A stretch of 7,708 nucleotides of DNA from Bacteroidales bacterium (GTDB lineage: Bacteria; Bacteroidota; Bacteroidia; Bacteroidales; UBA1402): assembly GCA_012511135.1 (NCBI GenBank), contig JAAZGQ010000327.1, positions 1 through 7,708 on the forward strand, given 5' to 3'. The notes below the pieces were generated by a model. The model was not told where the DNA came from. It was given only the letters and a program-made list of their open reading frames with translations, and ran no database searches. Shown here piece by piece: positions 5,884 through 7,708 of the stretch (its first letter is position 1; each line of letters starts with the position of its first letter). The translations under genes were made by a program, and so were the position numbers.

Positions 5884-7575
5884 TTATCTTCTGATCACCA
5901 GCACCCAGTCGGTATCCTTGTTGGGTGGAGTAAAAGCTTTGGCTTGCTCTGGGCCGGCGTTTTGCACTTGCGGCAAAGCCTGCTTTTCGCCGGTTTTGCT
6001 GTCTATCCAGCAGCAACGTGTGTAGCTTCCGGCATCCATATGCAGAGCGAAGCTTTCGCCATCCGGGGCGAACACCAGATATTGCTGTCCGGGTTCAGCC
6101 AGGGCATACACCCGTAAAGCTTGCTGATTAGCCAGGAGTTCGTCGTGAGGTCGCATACTATAGAAGTCCACTTCGTTGCGTAGTACCTTGGTCAGAATGT
6201 CTACATATCTTTCGGAGAGTTTGAATTCGTTGTCTTCGCTAAAGGGCAAGCCTTCGGGTCCGTAGGCGTAGAGTTCGTATTCGCTGGCGTGGCCGTTCCA
6301 GGTGAAGGAGGCCCCGGCAGTGGCACAGGCCCAGGCAGAGCGGCGCAGGTCGTCCTGAGTGGCTCCGGTGCGTTCGTGCCAGTAGCGTCTCCACAAGGCA
6401 TTGCCTTCGCTCATAAAGACCGGTTTGCCGGCATAGCCCAGCAGACAGGCCATATGATGGGTCCAGGCATCCCGCCAGAGATGGCGTTCCAGACTTTTTT
6501 GAGGAGCGGCTATCTGGTGGTTCTCGATAGCGGCAAAAGTGTATTCGGGCAGCGTGTAGTGGTGTTCACGCGGAAATTCATCTTCGTAGGTACGCAGGTG
6601 ATTGAATATATCGTATTGGCTGATTAGCCGGGCAAAGCCCAATTCCTGGTCTTCGCGGTCTCCGGGTACTTCCCAGACGTAATTCCAGCCCGCCAGATTG
6701 GCGTAAGGAGCCAGCCGGGCCACCATGTAGCGGACATAAAAGTCTTTTTCCTCTGCACTGAGAGCAGTCCAGGCCGGGCCATCGTTGCGGCTGCCGTCAA
6801 CCCCCAAAAACATATGCACTCCCACGTCTTTGCTGTTGAGAAAGCCCAGGTGTTGTTCCATGCGTTTCCAGGCTTCCAGGTTCATGGTGGAAGAAGCTTT
6901 GCCCTCCTGGTATAAGGTCAGATCCATAGTTTCGGGTGCCGGTCCGTCTTTGTAGTATTGACCAAAACAGCACAAGGATAAAAGCCAGTTGACCTGTAAA
7001 TGGTTGTAACCATGTTCTATCAGACGGCCGTACACATGTTCCCTGATCCAGTCGAAGTCCTGGCCAATAGAGCCGTGGCCGGTTTCATAATAGGATTTTA
7101 AATACACGGGTTCAGTGCCGTTGTAGGCAAACCAGTGAGGATTCTCTTTGTAGGCTTGAAGTACGCCTTTGCCGGCTCCTTCGGCTGTGCAGCTGAAACT
7201 GCCTTTGCCGCCCGGACTGCCGTCGCTCCAGCGGTATTCGTATTGCCAGATGCCGGTTTCGTCGGGCATAAAACGCATTTTCCAGATCTTGCCGCTGAGG
7301 GCATTGCCTCCGCCCTTGCCGTCACCGTCAAAGAAGCCGCGAAACTCAAGGCGGCGGCCCGAGGGAGCCTGGTAAGTGACCAGCAGCTCCACATCGGCAA
7401 AACGGTTTTGATAGGCGTTGTTGTTGCTTACCGAGGCTTCAAAAAGCCTGTACAAGGGCACAATAGTATTTTTGGCTCTGGTAAGCTCTTTTGCCTGCAG
7501 TTCTGCAGTGTTGTTCAGGCTGAACAGCATCAGCATCAGAAAAAGGATTTTCAGGGGGAGGACAGGTCGTTTCAT
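5884..7575 (-). CDS. Secreted glycosidase-like protein: DUF5060 domain, TIM-barrel, C-terminal beta domain
   Basis: The 563-aa protein has a signal peptide: basic MKRPVLPLK, a hydrophobic core (residues 10-20) and likely cleavage near ELQA-KE (28-29). There is no lipobox cysteine, so it is probably periplasmic or released. Residues about 40-130 resemble the DUF5060 beta-sandwich, with YRLFEAS, FRGFFDGDG and RFMPDETGIWQYEYRW. Residues about 145-470 look like a clan-A-type (beta/alpha)8 glycoside hydrolase of the DUF4038/DUF5060 kind; candidate catalytic acids are E302 in NYVWEVPGD and E390 in PVFMSEGN. Residues about 480-563 match the small C-terminal beta domain often found after DUF4038, ending in the FTPPNKDTDWVLVI segment. 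Two vicinal Cys pairs occur (202-203, 521-522). It probably attacks a plant or algal glycan, but the substrate is unknown. It starts 27 bp after another minus-strand gene, so the two are likely one operon. Local G+C is clearly higher than in the ars region. Confidence 0.8.
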   Translation of the reverse strand: MKRPVLPLKILFLMLMLFSLNNTAELQAKELTRAKNTIVPLYRLFEASVSNNNAYQNRFADVELLVTYQAPSGRRLEFRGFFDGDGKGGGNALSGKIWKMRFMPDETGIWQYEYRWSDGSPGGKGSFSCTAEGAGKGVLQAYKENPHWFAYNGTEPVYLKSYYETGHGSIGQDFDWIREHVYGRLIEHGYNHLQVNWLLSLCCFGQYYKDGPAPETMDLTLYQEGKASSTMNLEAWKRMEQHLGFLNSKDVGVHMFLGVDGSRNDGPAWTALSAEEKDFYVRYMVARLAPYANLAGWNYVWEVPGDREDQELGFARLISQYDIFNHLRTYEDEFPREHHYTLPEYTFAAIENHQIAAPQKSLERHLWRDAWTHHMACLLGYAGKPVFMSEGNALWRRYWHERTGATQDDLRRSAWACATAGASFTWNGHASEYELYAYGPEGLPFSEDNEFKLSERYVDILTKVLRNEVDFYSMRPHDELLANQQALRVYALAEPGQQYLVFAPDGESFALHMDAGSYTRCCWIDSKTGEKQALPQVQNAGPEQAKAFTPPNKDTDWVLVIRR

Positions 7576-7602
7576 TGTTGTATAGTTTAGTTATTAAAAT
7601 CT

Positions 7603-7708
7603 TTATTTGAGAGCAATTTTTAAGACCACTGCACTGGCCGGTTCTAACTCAAGAGTAATTATTTGCTTGCGTATGGCCGGTTTTTTTAATTTTTGCCATT
7701 GGCCCTTC
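7603..7708 (-). CDS. C-terminal end of an unidentified protein, probably a glycosidase (cut by right edge)
   Basis: Reading the minus strand from 7707, an open frame of 34 codons ends at TAA (7605-7603). The last residues are ITLELEPASAVVLKIALK. An alternating hydrophobic end of the type 'I-x-L-x-PxSxxVLxI' is common as the last beta-strand of C-terminal beta-sandwich domains in glycoside hydrolases, so a polysaccharide-degrading enzyme is the best guess. It lies 27 bp upstream of, and in the same direction as, the DUF5060-type gene, which suggests they are co-transcribed and that the promoter lies beyond the window. No other frame in this stretch gives a comparable ending. The fragment is too short to name a family. 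Confidence 0.55.
   Translation of the reverse strand, partial: KGQWQKLKKPAIRKQIITLELEPASAVVLKIALK

Noticed and set aside
7135..7590. 151-codon open frame on the plus strand opposite the glycosidase, with a similar 112-codon one at 6289-6627
   Set aside because: Both lie opposite a convincing gene in G/C-rich sequence, where stops are rare; Ala-rich low-complexity translation and no family likeness.

Overview
The window looks like chromosomal DNA of an anaerobic member of the Bacteroidota, probably of the Bacteroidales/Marinilabiliales type; the rank below phylum is a guess. Four things point there. Starts lack Shine-Dalgarno boxes and follow A/T-rich leaders. One good match to the Bacteroidota promoter consensus (TTTG / TAnnTTTG) lies in front of hcp. 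The hydroxylamine reductase carries the cysteine spacing of strict anaerobes. A secreted DUF5060-type glycosidase gene is present.

Layout. Positions 1-2951 (+ strand) hold an arsenic-detoxification operon cut by the left edge: the C-terminal half of a thioredoxin-coupled arsenate reductase (arsC), an As(III) S-adenosylmethionine methyltransferase (arsM), an ACR3 arsenite efflux permease (acr3) and, only 11 bp further on, a pyrroline-5-carboxylate-reductase-like NAD(P)-binding protein that has lost the usual P5C reductase active-site loop. Positions 2986-4623 encode a complete hybrid-cluster protein (hcp) with every cluster ligand in place, behind what looks like its own promoter overlapping the end of the preceding gene. 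Positions 4771-5760 encode an aldo/keto reductase. A compact array of seven 12-13 bp tandem repeats (5761-5848) starts at the first base after its stop codon. Beyond it, on the minus strand, lies a sugar-degradation unit: a secreted three-domain glycosidase-like protein (5884-7575), preceded by the last 34 codons of an upstream gene that runs off the right edge (7603-7708).

How the genes fit together. ArsC reduces arsenate to arsenite, ArsM methylates arsenite and ACR3 exports it. The P5CR-like dehydrogenase and Hcp extend this set towards redox or nitrosative-stress chemistry, but that link rests only on gene order. The glycosidase unit points the other way, is richer in G+C and appears unrelated. 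The repeat array marks the border where transcription from the two sides converges. No arsR regulator, RNA gene, insertion sequence or CRISPR array was found.
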